From NCBI RefSeq assembly GCF_900116405.1, contig NZ_FPAQ01000020.1, forward strand, positions 1-64,000: a DNA stretch of 64,000 nucleotides. The letters run 5' to 3'. The notes beneath the pieces are model-generated. The model saw nothing but the letters and a program-made list of their open reading frames with translations, had not been told where the DNA came from and did no database searches. A program made the translations under genes and the position numbers. Of this stretch, positions 62,625 to 64,000 are shown piece after piece; within the stretch, counting starts at the first letter, position 1, and each line of letters begins with the position of its first letter. Source of the DNA: Halomonas saccharevitans (GTDB lineage: Bacteria > Pseudomonadota > Gammaproteobacteria > Pseudomonadales > Halomonadaceae).

Positions 62625-63449
62625 ATGGACGTTCCCCTCTCCTGGCAGCTGGCTAAACTTGTGGTCTCCATCGGCGTGGTGCTCGGCCTCTCGATGATCG
62701 CCGAGCGCGTCAGCACCCGCGTGGCCGGCCTGCTCTCCGGCTACCCCCTGGGCACCGCCATCGCCCTGTTCTTCATCGGCCTGGAGATCTCGCCGGCCTT
62801 CGCCACCCAGAGCGCCGTGCACACCCTGGCCGGCTTCAGCGCCACCCTGGCGCTGGGAGGCGGCTACCTGCTATGTGCCCGGCGCGATGGCCTGCCCGGG
62901 GTACTGGCAGGCAGCGCGGGCGGCTTCGTGGCCTGGCTGGGAGTGAGTCTGCTGCTGACCCAGGTGGAGTTCACGCGACTGACCGGCACCCTCACCACCC
63001 TGGCGGCGATCGCGCTGTTCATCCGGCTCTATCGGCGGGTCCCCGATACCGCGGCCGGCCCCCGGGGCGGCTTCAGCTGGGCGGCACTGGGGCTGCGGGC
63101 CGCCCTGGCCGCCGGCATCATCTTCCTAATCACCGGCCTCGCCCATGTGATGCCGGCCGCCTGGGCCGGGGTCATGGCCGCCTTCCCGGTGACCATGTAT
63201 CCCTTCCTGGTGATCCTGCACCTGACCCACGGCGCGGCGCCGGTAGCCACGGTGATCAAGCACTACCCGGCCGGGCTCGGCTCGCTGCTCTGCTACGCGC
63301 TGTGCGTCTCGCTCACCTACGAGCGCTTCGGGCTGCTGGCCGGCACCCTGGCCGGCTTCGTCGTCGCCACCGCCTGGCTGCTGACCTGGACCCGCCTGCA
63401 GGCCTGGTTCGCCGCGCGCCAGACCCGATCGCCCAGCACCGGCACTTGA
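62625..63449 (+). CDS. Integral membrane protein with an internal two-fold repeat
   Basis: 274 residues, about eight or nine predicted membrane helices, charged short loops. Two segments look alike: RVAGLLSGYPLGTAIALFFIGL in the first half and AGVMAAFPVTMYPFLVILHL in the second, both centred on a Pro in the membrane, suggesting an inverted or tandem repeat transporter. C-terminal tail ARQTRSPSTGT. It lies between the HNH gene (divergent) and a thioesterase. I do not recognise a named family and cannot tell its substrate. Confidence 0.75.
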   Translation: MDVPLSWQLAKLVVSIGVVLGLSMIAERVSTRVAGLLSGYPLGTAIALFFIGLEISPAFATQSAVHTLAGFSATLALGGGYLLCARRDGLPGVLAGSAGGFVAWLGVSLLLTQVEFTRLTGTLTTLAAIALFIRLYRRVPDTAAGPRGGFSWAALGLRAALAAGIIFLITGLAHVMPAAWAGVMAAFPVTMYPFLVILHLTHGAAPVATVIKHYPAGLGSLLCYALCVSLTYERFGLLAGTLAGFVVATAWLLTWTRLQAWFAARQTRSPSTGT

Positions 63450-63506
63450 CCGAGCGCTTGCTCGGGGCAAAGCTGTTGCTCCGAGACGCTCACGAGGAAA
63501 CCGCCG

Positions 63507-63914
63507 ATGTTCGTTCGCACCGTGGAACCCGCCTTCTACGACACCGATGCCCTGGGGCACGTCAACAACACCCGCCTGCCGGCCTGGTTCGAGCTGGCGC
63601 GCAACGACCTCTTCCGACTCTTCACGCCGGACCTGGACCCGCGCAAGTGGCGGCTGATCATGGCGCGCATGGAGGTCGACTACCGGGCCGAGCTGCAGTA
63701 CGGCCGCGAGATCGAGATCCGCACCTATATCTCGCGGCTCGGTAACAGCTCCTTCACGGTGAGCCAGGAGGCGCGCCAGGAGGGCCAGCTGACCAACCTC
63801 GGCCACACCGTGATGGTGCATTTCGATCACGCGACCAAGCAGGCCGTGCCCATCGAGGGAGAGCTGCGCGAGGCCCTGGAAGCCCATCGCCAGGAGGAGC
63901 CGGCAGACGCATGA
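63507..63914 (+). CDS. Hotdog-fold acyl-CoA thioesterase (4HBT family)
   Basis: 135 residues. The active-site segment YDTDALGHVNNTRLPAWFEL has the Asp and His expected in the 4HBT/YbgC group, and the second strand IMARMEVDYRAELQYGREIE is also typical. It hydrolyses short or medium acyl-CoAs by family. It is translationally coupled to the ybaK gene (4-base ATGA overlap). Confidence 0.88.
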   Translation: MFVRTVEPAFYDTDALGHVNNTRLPAWFELARNDLFRLFTPDLDPRKWRLIMARMEVDYRAELQYGREIEIRTYISRLGNSSFTVSQEARQEGQLTNLGHTVMVHFDHATKQAVPIEGELREALEAHRQEEPADA

Positions 63915-64000
63915 CCCCGGCCGTGAAGATGCTGGAGAAAGCCGGCGTGGCCTTCCAGCTGGCAAGCTACGAGCACGATCCGCGCTCTCCCGCCTACGGC
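63911..64000 (+). CDS. ybaK: Cys-tRNA(Pro) deacylase YbaK, N-terminus only
   Basis: The first 30 codons are visible before the window ends: MTPAVKMLEKAGVAFQLASY EHDP, which closely follows E. coli YbaK ([20 protein letters not shown]). YbaK removes mis-charged Cys from tRNA-Pro. The ATG overlaps the thioesterase stop codon. Confidence 0.85.
   Translation, partial: MTPAVKMLEKAGVAFQLASYEHDPRSPAYG

Overview
The window looks like the chromosome of a halophilic gammaproteobacterium of the Halomonadaceae (Halomonas-like). This is inferred from the very high GC, acidic proteins, and Pseudomonas/Halomonas-type synteny: coaBC-dut-algC-argB-slmA, ffh-rpsP-rimM-trmD-rplS-xerD-dsbC-hom-thrC, ftsY-ftsE-ftsX-rpoH, minC-minD-minE. 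A torECAD respiratory cluster and phaB also fit. It is almost all core housekeeping DNA with small accessory islands. No phage, CRISPR array or rRNA was seen.

Layout. 1-395: a structured, apparently noncoding segment that looks like the end of an IS110-type element, abutting a truncated copy of a dispersed repeat. 396-5625 (minus): ald, a DUF2007 protein, rlmI, mutM, rpmG, rpmB, radC. 5737-10735 (plus): coaBC, dut, algC, argB, slmA. 10829-14761 (minus): rpoH, ftsX, ftsE, ftsY. 14852-15777 (plus): rsmD, zapB. 15785-22406 (minus): rimI, a HolD-like gene, bolA, an MFS exporter, a small conserved gene, lysS and prfB with its programmed frameshift. 22717-24084: fadL-type porin. 24304-27711 (plus): MerR regulator, copper ATPase and a 24-residue membrane peptide. 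27787-32406 (minus): torE-torC-torA-torD for TMAO respiration. 32726-35488: VOC pseudogene, YitT-type protein, recJ. 35740-44084 (minus): thrC, hom, dsbC, xerD, rplS, trmD, rimM, rpsP, ffh. 44304-46464 (plus): ypjD-type and CorC/CNNM-type membrane proteins. 46502-47829 (minus): plsC-type acyltransferase and TetR regulator. 48017-51540 (plus): a SRAP-fold protein lacking its catalytic residues, and a pitrilysin protease. 51624-55127 (minus): sbcB, minE, minD, minC. 55383-60403: DUF349 protein, phaB, initiator tRNA, CnoX-like chaperone. 60537-64000: patB-type lyase, a hypothetical gene, HNH protein, membrane protein, thioesterase and the start of ybaK.

The strongest unusual observations are: (i) a SRAP-domain protein with all four YedK active-site residues replaced; (ii) a three-copy intergenic repeat with a hairpin whose stem changes in a compensatory way, one copy interrupted beside an IS-like segment carrying an RNA-like helix; (iii) a perfect 34-bp palindrome inside ftsY; (iv) a copper ATPase operon with a divalent-type MerR sensor residue and a tiny membrane peptide; (v) a likely unrecognised DNA polymerase III psi subunit upstream of rimI. 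Start sites were chosen from ribosome binding sites, overlaps and family N-termini; no searches could be run.
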